47,906 nucleotides of DNA from an uncultured Clostridia bacterium (GCA_934141475.1 CAKPCG010000011.1:1-47906), one strand, 5' to 3'. Shown: positions 8,042 through 16,158, numbered from the stretch's first letter. Notes: generated from the letters alone by a model not told the origin. Numbers and translations: made by a program.

Positions 8042-8073
8042 AAAATAAAAAATGAGTTTGTGAAAATAAAAAA

Positions 8074-8120
8074 AGAGGCACATAAGATATAAAATATCTA
8101 TAAAATGTGTCTCTAATTTT
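8074..8120 (+). terminator. Terminator after Rpn copy 1
   Basis: The stem AGAGGCACAT...ATAT / ATAT...ATGTGTCTCT is followed by a T-rich stretch. Confidence 0.7.
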
Positions 8121-8690
8121 ATATAAATAAAAAGTACAAAATTATTGAATATACATCAAAAACATGTTAAAATAACTACAAATTTTTTCAAACTCATTTA
8201 AATCAAAATTCAAACTAAATAATTTATATCAAAAAATTAAACTCAAAAGGAGAAGTGAAAAAGATAAATCAAAAATTACTAAACCCAAAACTAGACTATG
8301 TATTTAAAAGAATATTTGGACGCCAAGGAAACGAATCGATAACCAAAAATTTCCTAAGTGCAATACTAAACCAAAACATAACAGACATAATACTAGAAGA
8401 AAACACAATTCTACCCATAGATATGCTAGACGATAAAGTAGGAATATTAGATGTAAAAGCCAAAATAGATGGCAGCACCAATTGTGATATAGAGATGCAA
8501 ATAGTAAATAAGAAAAATATAGAAAAAAGAATTTTATTCTACTGCAGTAAAATGTACGTACAAAGTATTAAAACAGGAAAAGATTATTTAGAACTCGAAA
8601 AAAGTATAGCGATTTGAATCACGGATTACGAAATCCCATCACTAAAAGAAATAAAAAAATATGTATCTAAATGGAATCTAAGAGAAGAAG

Positions 8691-8970
8691 ATTATGGAAA
8701 CCTAATATTGACAGACGCCATAGAGATTGTTATAATTGAATTATCCAAATTTGAGAGATATAAGAACAACACAAAGTTAGCAGAATGGGTAAAATTTATA
8801 AATAATCCGAGGGTGATTAATATGGAAAATAAGGAAATAAAAAAGGCAAAAGAAGTATTAGACGAAATAAGCCAAGACAAACATGAAAGGTATCTAGCAG
8901 AACTAAGAGAAAAATATATAATGGATCAAAAAGCTGTTGAAGCAGCTGGATTTGATAAGGGATTAGAACA
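8691..8970 (+). repeat. 280-bp perfect direct repeat, copy 2
   Basis: Identical to 7611-7890; lies within the C-terminal half of the Rpn gene. Confidence 0.95.
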
Positions 8971-9073
8971 CAAGACTCTTGAACTAGCCAAAAAAATGAA
9001 ACAAAAAAACATCCCAACAGAAACAATAGAAGAAATAACAGGACTATCTAAAGAAGAAATAAAAAAATTATAA
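8822..9073 (+). CDS. Possible internal RpnS-like ORF, copy 2
   Basis: The same GAGGGTGAT-ATG internal start as in copy 1, lying inside the full-length gene; it would give an 83-residue C-terminal protein. It differs from copy 1 by lacking the 16-codon Gln/Gly repeat and by GLSKEEIKKL at the end. Confidence 0.35.
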   Translation: MENKEIKKAKEVLDEISQDKHERYLAELREKYIMDQKAVEAAGFDKGLEHKTLELAKKMKQKNIPTETIEEITGLSKEEIKKL

Positions 9074-9100
9074 AAAACAAAAAATGAGTTTGTTAAAATA

Positions 9101-9144
9101 AAAAAGGCATAAACGATAATTATATTCGTATTTATGCCTTTTTT
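9101..9144 (+). terminator. Terminator after Rpn copy 2
   Basis: The stem AAAAAGGCATAAACG / CGTATTTATGCCTTTTTT ends in a T-run. Confidence 0.85.
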
Positions 9145-9201
9145 GCACTCAAAAATTATTTTGATTAGTAACCAAAAAGCTAGAATATTCCCCAAAAACT
9201 A

Positions 9202-9230
9202 TTGTAGTTTCAAAACAATTATGATAAAAT
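9202..9230 (+). promoter_or_regulatory. Promoter of pyrH operon
   Basis: TTGTAG and TAAAAT are separated by 17 bp, 35 bp before pyrH. Confidence 0.5.
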
Positions 9231-9265
9231 ACCCAAAGAAAACCAAAAAGAAAGGAAGAATAAAA

Positions 9266-9976
9266 ATGTCAGAAGCAAAATATAAACGAGTACTATTAAA
9301 ACTAAGTGGAGAAGCACTTGCAGGAGAAGATAAAACAGGAATAAACATTAAAGTAGTAGGAGAAATATGTGATAAAGTAAAAGAAGTAGTAGAAATGGGA
9401 GTAGAAGTAGCAATTGTAGTAGGAGGCGGAAACTTCTGGAGAGGAAGAAGAAACGGAGAACAAATGGAAAAAACAACAGCAGATTATATGGGAATGCTTG
9501 CAACTGCAATGAACGCATTAGCACTTCAAGATGCAATAGAAGCAAGAGGAATACATACAAGAGTACAAACGGCAATAGAAATGAGAGAGGTTGCAGAACC
9601 ATTTATAAAAAGAAAAGCAATAAAACACTTAGGAAAAGGAAGAGTAGTTATATTTGCATGTGGTACAGGAAATCCATTCTTTACAACAGATACAGGAGCT
9701 GCCTTAAGAGCAGCAGAAATAGAAGCAGATGCAATATTACTTGGAAAAGCAATAGATGCAGTATATTCAGCAGATCCAAAATTAGATCCAACAGCTGAAA
9801 GATATGATGAAATAACATACCAAGAAGTATTAAATAAAGATTTAAAAGTTATGGATTCAACAGCAACAGCATTATGTAAGGATAATAATATTCCATTAGT
9901 AGTGTTTGGAATTGCAGATCCAGAAAATATAGTAAGAGCTGTTAAAGGTGAAAAAATAGGAACAATTGTAAAATAA
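9266..9976 (+). CDS. pyrH: UMP kinase
   Basis: 236 residues, the usual length. Phosphorylates UMP to UDP with ATP as a hexameric amino-acid-kinase-fold enzyme in the cytoplasm. Seen: KLSGEAL near the start, GGGNFWRG (about residues 52-59), TADYMGMLATAMNALAL, GTGNPFFTTDTGAALRA and LLGKAIDAVYSADP. The frame extends further upstream, but GGAAG precedes the ATG at 9266, where family homology begins (MSEAKYKRVLLKLSG). First gene of a cluster with frr, ispA, uppS and cdsA, so nucleotide, ribosome-recycling and envelope-lipid precursor functions sit together, as in many Firmicutes. Confidence 0.96.
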   Translation: MSEAKYKRVLLKLSGEALAGEDKTGINIKVVGEICDKVKEVVEMGVEVAIVVGGGNFWRGRRNGEQMEKTTADYMGMLATAMNALALQDAIEARGIHTRVQTAIEMREVAEPFIKRKAIKHLGKGRVVIFACGTGNPFFTTDTGAALRAAEIEADAILLGKAIDAVYSADPKLDPTAERYDEITYQEVLNKDLKVMDSTATALCKDNNIPLVVFGIADPENIVRAVKGEKIGTIVK

Positions 9977-10071
9977 TTTTATGAAAACAAAGTAATTAAA
10001 TTATATGCACCAAAATGTAAAAAATTACTAAATTATTTAAATAATAAAGGTGCAAAGAAAGGATAGATAAT

Positions 10072-10620
10072 ATGGATTACAATAGCATAAAAGAAAAAAT
10101 GAATAAATCAATAGACAATTTAAGAGAAAAATTTGCAGAAGTTAGAGCAGGAAGAGCAAATCCTGCAATATTAAATAAAGTAAAAATTGATTATTATGGT
10201 ACCCCAACACCAATAAATCAAGTAGCAGGAGTATCAGTACCAGAAGCTAGAATGATAGTTATTCAACCATGGGATATATCAGTTTTAAAAGAAATAGAAA
10301 AAGCAATTTTAGCATCAGATATTGGAATAAATCCAAATAATGATGGAAAAGTAATAAGACTTGCATTTCCAGAATTAACAGAAGAAAGAAGAAAAGAATT
10401 AGTAAAGGACATCAAAAAAATGGCAGAAGATTGCAAAGTAGCTGTTAGAAATGCAAGAAGAGATGGAATTGATATAGCTAAAAAAGAACAAAAAGACGGA
10501 GAAATGACAGAAGATGAATTAAAACAAGCTGAAAATAAAATTCAAGAACTAACAGATAAAAGTATAGAAGAAATAGACAAAGTATTAGCAAATAAAGAAA
10601 ATGAAATACTTTCAATATAA
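10072..10620 (+). CDS. frr: Ribosome recycling factor
   Basis: 182 residues (family about 185). With EF-G it splits the post-termination ribosome. Conserved stretches: REKFAEVRAGRANPAIL, YYGTPTPINQVAGVSVPEARM, IQPWD and GIDIAKKEQKDGEMTEDE, covering helix 1, the hinge-domain strands and helix 3. AAAGGAT precedes the ATG. It lies about 95 bp after pyrH, the conserved pairing, and 36 bp before ispA. Confidence 0.96.
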   Translation: MDYNSIKEKMNKSIDNLREKFAEVRAGRANPAILNKVKIDYYGTPTPINQVAGVSVPEARMIVIQPWDISVLKEIEKAILASDIGINPNNDGKVIRLAFPELTEERRKELVKDIKKMAEDCKVAVRNARRDGIDIAKKEQKDGEMTEDELKQAENKIQELTDKSIEEIDKVLANKENEILSI

Positions 10621-10656
10621 TTAAATTCTTGAACAAAGCTAAAGAGGATGATATAT

Positions 10657-11547
10657 ATGGATTTTAAAATAGAGCTAAAAAAATATCAAACAATAATAAA
10701 TAGTGAAATAGAAAAATATTTAAATAAAAAGGATTGTCCAGAAAGAATTTTAAATGAAGCGATGGAATATAGTTTAATGGCAGGAGGAAAGAGGCTAAGA
10801 CCAACATTAGTTTTAGCATCATATTGCTTGTTTAAGGAAGATATTACAGAAGTAATACCATATGCAGTTGCAATTGAAATGGTACATAATGCCTCATTAA
10901 TTCATGATGATTTACCAGGAATTGATAATGATGATTTCAGACATGGAAAACTAACAAATCATAAAAAGTTTAATGAGGCAACAGCAATTCTTGCAGGAGA
11001 TGGACTTTTTAATTCTGCATATACTGTAATAAGCAAAGATTTGCTAAATACGAAGGACAATAAAAAATTAGAACAAAAATTAAAAATATTTAATGAATTT
11101 TCTATAGGAACAAACAAAATGCTTGCTGGTGAATATTTAGATACAGAGTGTGAAGGAATGCAAATTTCTGAAAATGAATTAAAATATATTCACGAAAATA
11201 AAACAGGAGCATATTTAATTTTAAGTGCAAGAATGGGAGCAATTTTAGGTGATTGTAATGAAGACGAATTAGAAAAAATAACAAAATACGCAGAAAAAAT
11301 TGGGCTTGCATTTCAAATAAAAGATGATATTTTATCAGAAATTGGTGATGAAAAGATTTTAGGAAAACCAGTTGGAAATGATAAAAAAATGGGAAAATGC
11401 ACATATGTATCAGAATATGGTTTAGAAAAATCAGAAGAAATACTTAAAAATATAATAAAAGAAGCAAATCATGAGTTAGATTCTTTTGGAGAAAAAGCAG
11501 AATTTTTAAAGAAATTAGCCAAATTTATTGAAACAAGGAATAAATAA
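10657..11547 (+). CDS. ispA: Polyprenyl (farnesyl) diphosphate synthase
   Basis: 296 residues, the IspA length class. Condenses isopentenyl diphosphate with dimethylallyl/geranyl diphosphate. Seen: GGKRLRPTLVLAS, the first Asp-rich motif in HDDLPGIDNDD, GDGLF, LAGEYLDTE, and the second in IKDDILSEIGDEKILGKPVGND. AAAGAGG directly abuts an ATG at 10648; the in-frame ATG at 10657 has correct spacing and is preferred. Its place between frr and uppS is fitting because its product is the primer for UppS. It is not in this position in Bacillus. Confidence 0.92.
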   Translation: MDFKIELKKYQTIINSEIEKYLNKKDCPERILNEAMEYSLMAGGKRLRPTLVLASYCLFKEDITEVIPYAVAIEMVHNASLIHDDLPGIDNDDFRHGKLTNHKKFNEATAILAGDGLFNSAYTVISKDLLNTKDNKKLEQKLKIFNEFSIGTNKMLAGEYLDTECEGMQISENELKYIHENKTGAYLILSARMGAILGDCNEDELEKITKYAEKIGLAFQIKDDILSEIGDEKILGKPVGNDKKMGKCTYVSEYGLEKSEEILKNIIKEANHELDSFGEKAEFLKKLAKFIETRNK

Positions 11548-11564
11548 GTAAGGGGTTTATATAA

Positions 11565-12275
11565 ATGGAATTTAAAAAAGAAGAATTACCAAAACATATT
11601 GCAATAATAATGGATGGCAATAGACGTTGGGCAAGAAAGAAAGGAATGCCAGTGGCATTTGGTCATAAAGAAGGAGCCAAAACACTAGAAAAAATAGTAA
11701 GACATGCAAACGAAATTGGACTTGAATATATAACTGTTTATGCTTTTTCAACAGAAAATTGGAAAAGAGCAGAAGAAGAAGTAAAAAGTTTAATGCTTAT
11801 ACTTCAAAATTATTTAGAGCATTATGCAAAAGTGGCTGATTCAGAGAATATAAAAATACAATTTTTAGGAGATACAACAGCTCTAAATTCTAAAATGCAA
11901 GATAGAATAAAAGAATGTGTAGAAAGAACTAAAAATAATACGGGAGTACATTTTAATATTGCATTAAATTATGGAGGTAGAGCCGAATTAGTAAGAGCTA
12001 CAAAGCAAATAGCAGAGAAAATAGCGGAAAATAAGATAAAAATAGAAGATATAGATGAAAATTTAATAGAACAAAATCTATATACAGCAGGTCAGCCTGA
12101 TCCAGATTTAGTAATAAGAACAAGTGGAGAAATGAGAACAAGTAATTTCTTACCATGGCAAATTGCTTATTCAGAATTCTTATTTGTAGAAAAATACTGG
12201 CCAGATTTTAATGAACAAGATTTAGATGAAGCGATAGTTATATATCAAAAAAGAACTAGAAGATTAGGAAAATAA
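11565..12275 (+). CDS. uppS: Undecaprenyl diphosphate synthase
   Basis: 236 residues; cis-prenyltransferase making the C55 lipid carrier for peptidoglycan. Seen: IAIIMDGNRRWARKKG with the catalytic Asp (about residues 13-28), VYAFSTENWKR, NIALNYGGRAELVRA and the pyrophosphate-binding RTSGEMRTSNFLPWQIAYSE. AGGGG at 11551 precedes the ATG. Tightly followed by cdsA. Confidence 0.96.
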   Translation: MEFKKEELPKHIAIIMDGNRRWARKKGMPVAFGHKEGAKTLEKIVRHANEIGLEYITVYAFSTENWKRAEEEVKSLMLILQNYLEHYAKVADSENIKIQFLGDTTALNSKMQDRIKECVERTKNNTGVHFNIALNYGGRAELVRATKQIAEKIAENKIKIEDIDENLIEQNLYTAGQPDPDLVIRTSGEMRTSNFLPWQIAYSEFLFVEKYWPDFNEQDLDEAIVIYQKRTRRLGK

Positions 12276-12289
12276 AAAAGGTGAAAAAT

Positions 12290-13099
12290 ATGGATTTAAA
12301 AAGAATTTTAACTACAGTATTAGGACTACCAATAGTAGCATTACTTTTTGTATTAGGAAATCAATATGTAATAGGAGTGGCAGTTTTAGTAGCAAGTATT
12401 ATTTGCATGCATGAATATTTTGGAGCAGTAACAAAAGTTGCAAAACCAATAAAATGGATTGGATATATGAGTAATTTATATATTGTAGGAGCAATGTTTT
12501 TAGAAGAGCAAAAACTGCTAAATCTAGTAACACTTTCAATACCATTTATAATTTTAGCACTATTTTTAAAAGTGATTTTTACAGATATGAAAATAACATT
12601 TAAAGATGTAGCATATACATTAGTAGGAATTATGTATGTACCATTATTTTTTATGTTTTTAGAATTAATAAGAAGACTTGAATATGGAAAAGTCTTGTTT
12701 GCATATGCCTTTGTGGTATCTTGGGCAACAGACATATTTGCATATTTAATAGGAAAACATTTCGGAAAACATAAATTTAGTAAAATAAGTCCAAAAAAAT
12801 CTATAGAAGGTTGTGTTGCAGGAGCAATAGGTTCTGCTGTAGTATCATTTATATATTTTATAATAGTAAATAACTTCTGGGGAGGAAACTTTAATTATAG
12901 TTTTATAGTTCCAATAAGTCTACTTTTAAGTATAATAAGCCAAATAGGAGATTTTGTTGCATCTTCTGTAAAGAGGTTTGTTGACGTAAAAGACTATGGA
13001 AATTTATTACCAGGACATGGAGGAATGCTAGATAGATTAGATAGCCTTGTATTTATAGCACCATTTATGTATATAATGATAAAAGTATGTGTAATGTAA
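12290..13099 (+). CDS. cdsA: Phosphatidate cytidylyltransferase
   Basis: 269 residues with about eight hydrophobic helices. Converts phosphatidic acid and CTP to CDP-diacylglycerol at the membrane. The C-terminal family signature is clear: KKSIEGCVAGAIGSA, then QIGDFVASSVKRFVDVKD and LLPGHGGMLDRLDSLVF. A GTG at 12281 is possible, but AAAAAAGG fits the ATG at 12290. The gene ends the operon: a terminator follows and dxr, the usual next gene, is absent here. Confidence 0.94.
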   Translation: MDLKRILTTVLGLPIVALLFVLGNQYVIGVAVLVASIICMHEYFGAVTKVAKPIKWIGYMSNLYIVGAMFLEEQKLLNLVTLSIPFIILALFLKVIFTDMKITFKDVAYTLVGIMYVPLFFMFLELIRRLEYGKVLFAYAFVVSWATDIFAYLIGKHFGKHKFSKISPKKSIEGCVAGAIGSAVVSFIYFIIVNNFWGGNFNYSFIVPISLLLSIISQIGDFVASSVKRFVDVKDYGNLLPGHGGMLDRLDSLVFIAPFMYIMIKVCVM

Positions 13100-13110
13100 T
13101 ACTGCCTAAT

Positions 13111-13158
13111 AAAGAACCAGTCCTAACAAAACATGTACAAAAGGGCTGGGTCTTTTTA
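13111..13158 (+). terminator. Terminator after cdsA
   Basis: The stem AAGAACCAGTCC / GGGCTGGGTCTT is followed by TTT. It separates the pyrH operon from rseP. Confidence 0.8.
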
Positions 13159-13195
13159 GATTTAGAAAAAATTCAAAAATAATTTGGAGGTAATA

Positions 13196-13933
13196 GTGAT
13201 AAGCTTTTTTTTATCAGCAATTAAAATAATTTTTTTACTTGGATTTTTAATTTTTATACACGAAGGAGGGCATTTTCTAGTTGCTAAATTATGCAAAGTG
13301 AAGGTAAATCAGTTTGCAATAGGATTTGGTCCAGAAATTATTTCTAAGAAAAAAGGAGAAACTAAATATGCTTTACGTGCATTTCCTTTAGGTGGATTTG
13401 TAAGCATGGAAGGCGAAGAAGAAGCATCTGAAGAAGAAGGAGCTTTTAATAAGGCAAGTATTTTAAAAAGAATTTTAATAGTGGCAGCAGGAGCTACTGT
13501 AAATATTTTATTTGGATTATTAATTTATTTTATATTGGCAGCAATAATATCTGGAAATATTGAAAGTGCGGGAAAAGCGACAATTGGATTTACAGGTGCT
13601 TTAGTAGATAGTGTAAAAATGCTATTTACAGGTCAAGTTGGGGCAGATGATTTAACAGGTCCAGTTGGAATATCTAGTTTAGTTTCAAAAACATCAGGTA
13701 TTAAGGAATATTTATATATAATGTCTATAATATCTGTATCACTTGGTATTACCAATTTGCTACCAATTCCAGCGTTAGATGGAGGAAAAATTGTTTTATT
13801 ATTAATAGAAGCTATTATAAGAAAGCCTATAAGTGACAAGATCCAAATACAGTTACAATTATTGGGATTTTCTCTTATAATAGGATTATCAATATTTGTA
13901 ACATATAATGATATTATAAGAATTTTTAAATGA
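13196..13933 (+). CDS. rseP: Site-2 metalloprotease RseP/YluC type, PDZ domain missing
   Basis: An intramembrane zinc protease: HEGGH at about residue 22 in the first helix, and the second zinc-ligand region NLLPIPALDGGKI near 187. GPVGISSL and the flanking helices match the family. The protein is only 245 residues, against about 330-450 usually, because the PDZ region between the second and third helices is absent: the chain passes from AAIISGNIESAGK almost straight to SVKMLFTGQ. GGAGG lies five bases before GTG 13196, which I prefer to the TTG at 13184 that overlaps the ribosome site. Substrates unknown; the family cleaves anti-sigma factors and remnant signal peptides. Confidence 0.88.
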   Translation: MISFFLSAIKIIFLLGFLIFIHEGGHFLVAKLCKVKVNQFAIGFGPEIISKKKGETKYALRAFPLGGFVSMEGEEEASEEEGAFNKASILKRILIVAAGATVNILFGLLIYFILAAIISGNIESAGKATIGFTGALVDSVKMLFTGQVGADDLTGPVGISSLVSKTSGIKEYLYIMSIISVSLGITNLLPIPALDGGKIVLLLIEAIIRKPISDKIQIQLQLLGFSLIIGLSIFVTYNDIIRIFK

Positions 13934-13986
13934 AAAATTAAATAAATTAAACATTGAAAATATGATTAAACAAAAAGGAGAAGCCA

Positions 13987-14880
13987 ATGGCAGAAGAATT
14001 TAAATCAGGGTTTGTATCAATTTGTGGAAGAACAAATGTAGGAAAATCAACATTAATCAATTTATTAGTAGGAGAAAAAGTTTCGGCAATAGCAAATAAA
14101 GTACAAACAACAAGAACTCAAATAAAAGGAATAATAAATAGAGAAAACTCACAAATTATATTTATAGATACACCAGGAATACATAAACCTAAAACAAAAT
14201 TAAATGAAAATATGATAGAATTATCCTGGGATGCACTTCAAAATTCAGATGTAATTTTATTTTTAATAGAAGCAGATAGCAAGGAAATAGGAAGAGGAGA
14301 CAGAAAAATATTAGATAAAATAAAAGAATCAAAAAAGAAGTGTATTTTAATAATAAATAAAGTAGACTTAGTAAACAAAGAAGAGCTTGCTAAAATTATA
14401 GAAATATACAAAAATGAATATGATTTTGAGGCAATAATTCCAATTTCAGCTAAAAAAATAAAATACAAAGAAGTGGTATTAGATGAAATAGAAAAATCTT
14501 TAAAACCAGGGCCTGCATATTATGATAAAGATGAATATACAGACCAAACTTTAAGACAATTAGCAGAAGAAACAATAAGAGAAAAAGCTTTAATTTTACT
14601 AAGAGATGAAGTACCACATGGAATATATGTTAAAGTAGAAAAAATGAAATTAAAAAAGACTAAAAACAAGGAAGAAATTTACAATATAGATGCTATAATT
14701 TATTGCTTAAGAGAATCTCACAAAGGAATAATAATAGGAAAAAATGGCGAAATGCTAAAAAGAATAGGAACTATGGCAAGAAAAGACATGGAGCAAAATT
14801 TTGGCGTTAAAGTAAATTTAAAAACATGGGTAAAAGTAAAAGAAGACTGGATGAATAACGAAAAATTTTTTAAAGAATAA
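13987..14880 (+). CDS. era: GTPase Era
   Basis: 297 residues, the usual length. A Ras-like GTPase with a C-terminal KH domain that binds the 16S rRNA 3' end during small-subunit assembly. Seen: G1 GRTNVGKST, switch I QTTRTQIKGI, G3 DTPGIHKP, G4 NKVD, G5 ISAKK, then the KH motif HKGIIIGKNGEMLKRIG. The third G1 residue is Thr rather than the usual Pro. AAAGGAG precedes the ATG. yqzL and recO follow as in other Firmicutes. Confidence 0.97.
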   Translation: MAEEFKSGFVSICGRTNVGKSTLINLLVGEKVSAIANKVQTTRTQIKGIINRENSQIIFIDTPGIHKPKTKLNENMIELSWDALQNSDVILFLIEADSKEIGRGDRKILDKIKESKKKCILIINKVDLVNKEELAKIIEIYKNEYDFEAIIPISAKKIKYKEVVLDEIEKSLKPGPAYYDKDEYTDQTLRQLAEETIREKALILLRDEVPHGIYVKVEKMKLKKTKNKEEIYNIDAIIYCLRESHKGIIIGKNGEMLKRIGTMARKDMEQNFGVKVNLKTWVKVKEDWMNNEKFFKE

Positions 14881-14925
14881 AATACAAAAGAACGGGAAAA
14901 ATAACCTAAGAAGGAAGTGAACATT

Positions 14926-15057
14926 ATGATAAAAAATATGGCGTGGAATATGTTCAAATCAACAGGAAATGTTGATACATTTTTAGAATTGAAACAAATA
15001 GAAAATATACAAAAAGATTTAATAAATCTTCAAAAGGCGGAACGGAAATGGGAATAA
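14926..15057 (+). CDS. yqzL: YqzL family small protein
   Basis: 43 residues in the zero frame. The start MIKNMAWNMFKSTGNVDTFL matches the small YqzL family, which lies between era and recO in Firmicutes; its function is unknown. AAGGAAG precedes the ATG. The 3' end overlaps the start of recO. Its codon 40 is CGG (15043-15045), the same context as the five frameshift sites. Skipping the C would replace the ending RKWE by a Gly/Asn-rich tail ending at 15091, so which C-terminus is native is unclear. Confidence 0.75.
   Translation: MIKNMAWNMFKSTGNVDTFLELKQIENIQKDLINLQKAERKWE
15043..15045 (+). other. Ambiguous in-frame CGG in yqzL
   Basis: gaa-CGG-aaa-tgg. The zero frame stops four codons later, while +1 reading stops after a further 16 codons. 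Both ends are plausible, so this is only a candidate sixth site. Confidence 0.35.
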
Positions 15058-15777
15058 TAAAAACGAAGGGAATAATAATTGCAGAAAGTAATATGGGAGA
15101 CTTCGACAAAATGCTTACAATGCTAACGCCGGGGTTTCGGTAAAATATCATGTGCGGCAAAAGGGGCTAGAAGACAAACTAGCGCTCTTTTAGCAGGCAC
15201 TAGTTTTTTATGTTTTGGTGAATATATATTGTATAAATCACAAGAAAATTATTTGATGAATTCGTGTGATACAATAGAAATGTTTTACAATATAAGAACA
15301 GATTTAGATAAAATAAAATATGCAGTACATGTAACAAAAATAATACAAGATGTAACAACTGAAAATGAGAATAGCTATAAAATTTTGCAATTATATTTAA
15401 ATACACTATATATGATATCTGAGACCGAAAAAAATTTAGACTTTATTATAAGTGTTTTTAAAATAAAACTTTTATGTATATTAGGATTTAAGCCAATGGT
15501 AAATAAATGTACAAACTGTGGAGATACTAAAAATATAACACATTTTAGCATAAAAGATAATGGAGTAAAATGTAAAGAATGTTATACTCAAGATAAAGGA
15601 AGCATAAAAATAAGTAAAAGCACTTTAACAGCCTTAAATTACATAGTATTTTCGCCATGTAAAAAAATATTTAATTTTAATTTAAAAGATGAGGCCTTAA
15701 GAGAATTAAATTTACTTAGTAAGGTATATTTTAATGAAAAACTAGAAAAAGAGTATAAATTAGAAGAGATTTTTTGA
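15048..15777 (+). CDS. recO: DNA repair protein RecO, one +1 frameshift
   Basis: Recombination mediator that binds ssDNA and SSB and loads RecA with RecR. Read with one skipped base it is 242 residues: MGIIKTKGIIIAESN..., MLTPGFGKISCAAKGARR, AGTSFLCFGEYILYKS (OB-fold), a helical middle, and a zinc finger CTNCGD...CKEC (about residues 156-182). The zero frame meets CGG at 15138-15140 (ttt-CGG-taa) and stops immediately. Skipping the C gives F-GKISCAAKGARR, which is conserved in RecO. Length 730 = 3 x 243 + 1. The ORF beginning at 15229 is just the downstream part. Without the shift, only a 31-residue peptide is made. Confidence 0.88.
15138..15140 (+). other. +1 frameshift site (CGG T), recO
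   Basis: ttt-CGG-TAA: the next zero-frame codon is a stop, reminiscent of prfB-type sites where the shift competes with termination. Skipping the C reads GGT (Gly) and continues RecO. Confidence 0.85.
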
Positions 15778-15797
15778 TAAAAATGTAAATAATAATC

Positions 15798-15826
15798 TTG
15801 TATTTTTTAAATTGATGTGCTAGAAT
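15798..15826 (+). promoter_or_regulatory. Promoter of gene 15874
   Basis: TTGTAT and TAGAAT are separated by 17 bp. Confidence 0.5.
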
Positions 15827-15873
15827 ACAAAATGTATATGTTAATTTACATTTTATTTCAGGAGGGAAGACAT

Positions 15874-16137
15874 ATGGAAAATGTTCGGTTTATTGATGGA
15901 TATAAAATAAAAAGATTTTGCGAAGGAAAAAGAGTTGGAATATTTATAATTTACCAAAAACAAAATAAATTTTATGTATCTTCTAAATATTACAACGTTA
16001 GTGAAGAAAAAATTAAGAAAGTAACCAAAGCATTAGATCATTTTACTAAAATAAACCGTGAAACTAAAAACGCATGTGAGAAAATAACGTTAATAACTTT
16101 TTTAACAGAAGTCAACCGGATTATAATAGGTAAATAA
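15874..16137 (+). CDS. Hypothetical protein, 87 aa
   Basis: I do not recognise this protein. AGGAGGG precedes ATG 15874; the frame is open further upstream, but that region overlaps the promoter. Small and basic, with the start MENVRFIDGYKIKRFCEG, a beta-rich first half (GIFIIYQKQNKFYVSSKYY) and a helical second half; no membrane segment. It contains two CGG codons read in frame as Arg (gtt-CGG-ttt and aac-CGG-att), unlike the neighbouring core genes. That suggests a different origin. Monocistronic, with its own promoter and terminator. Confidence 0.6.
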   Translation: MENVRFIDGYKIKRFCEGKRVGIFIIYQKQNKFYVSSKYYNVSEEKIKKVTKALDHFTKINRETKNACEKITLITFLTEVNRIIIGK

Positions 16138-16158
16138 CTAAAGTAAATATCTAAAATA

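Larger units (their letters stand above)
8255..9073 (+). pseudogene. Rpn-family PD-(D/E)XK nuclease with in-frame TGA
   Basis: GTG start after AAAAGGAG; 272 codons including one in-frame TGA at 8615-8617. The N-terminal part (LNPKLDYVFKRIFG, then GILDVKAKIDGSTNCDIEMQ) carries the PDDEXK_2 nuclease core: the Asp in GILDVK and the ExQ (DIEMQ). Across the TGA the sequence continues in the same frame (ITDYEIPSLKEIKKY...) through the family's conserved C-terminal half. TGA probably replaces a TTA Leu codon (SIAI-L-ITDYEI). TGA is a normal stop elsewhere here (miaA, rseP, recO), so recoding is unlikely. Rpn proteins are recombination-promoting nucleases, some with antiphage activity. The catalytic half might still be made as a 120-residue protein. 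Confidence 0.8.

Noticed and set aside
8615..8617. TGA read as Trp or selenocysteine in the Rpn gene
   Set aside because: TGA is a normal stop in miaA, rseP, telA and recO here, the expected residue is Leu/Ile-like, and no SECIS-type hairpin follows.
9134..9265. Longer UMP kinase with 44 extra N-terminal residues
   Set aside because: The extension overlaps the terminator and promoter, and family homology and the ribosome site both point to 9266.
13111..13158. Riboswitch before rseP
   Set aside because: It is a single stem with a T-run right after cdsA and shows no conserved aptamer pattern, so a terminator is sufficient.
15229..15777. RecO starting at the ATG at 15229
   Set aside because: It would lack the OB-fold start and has no ribosome site; homology runs upstream to 15048 in the shifted frame.
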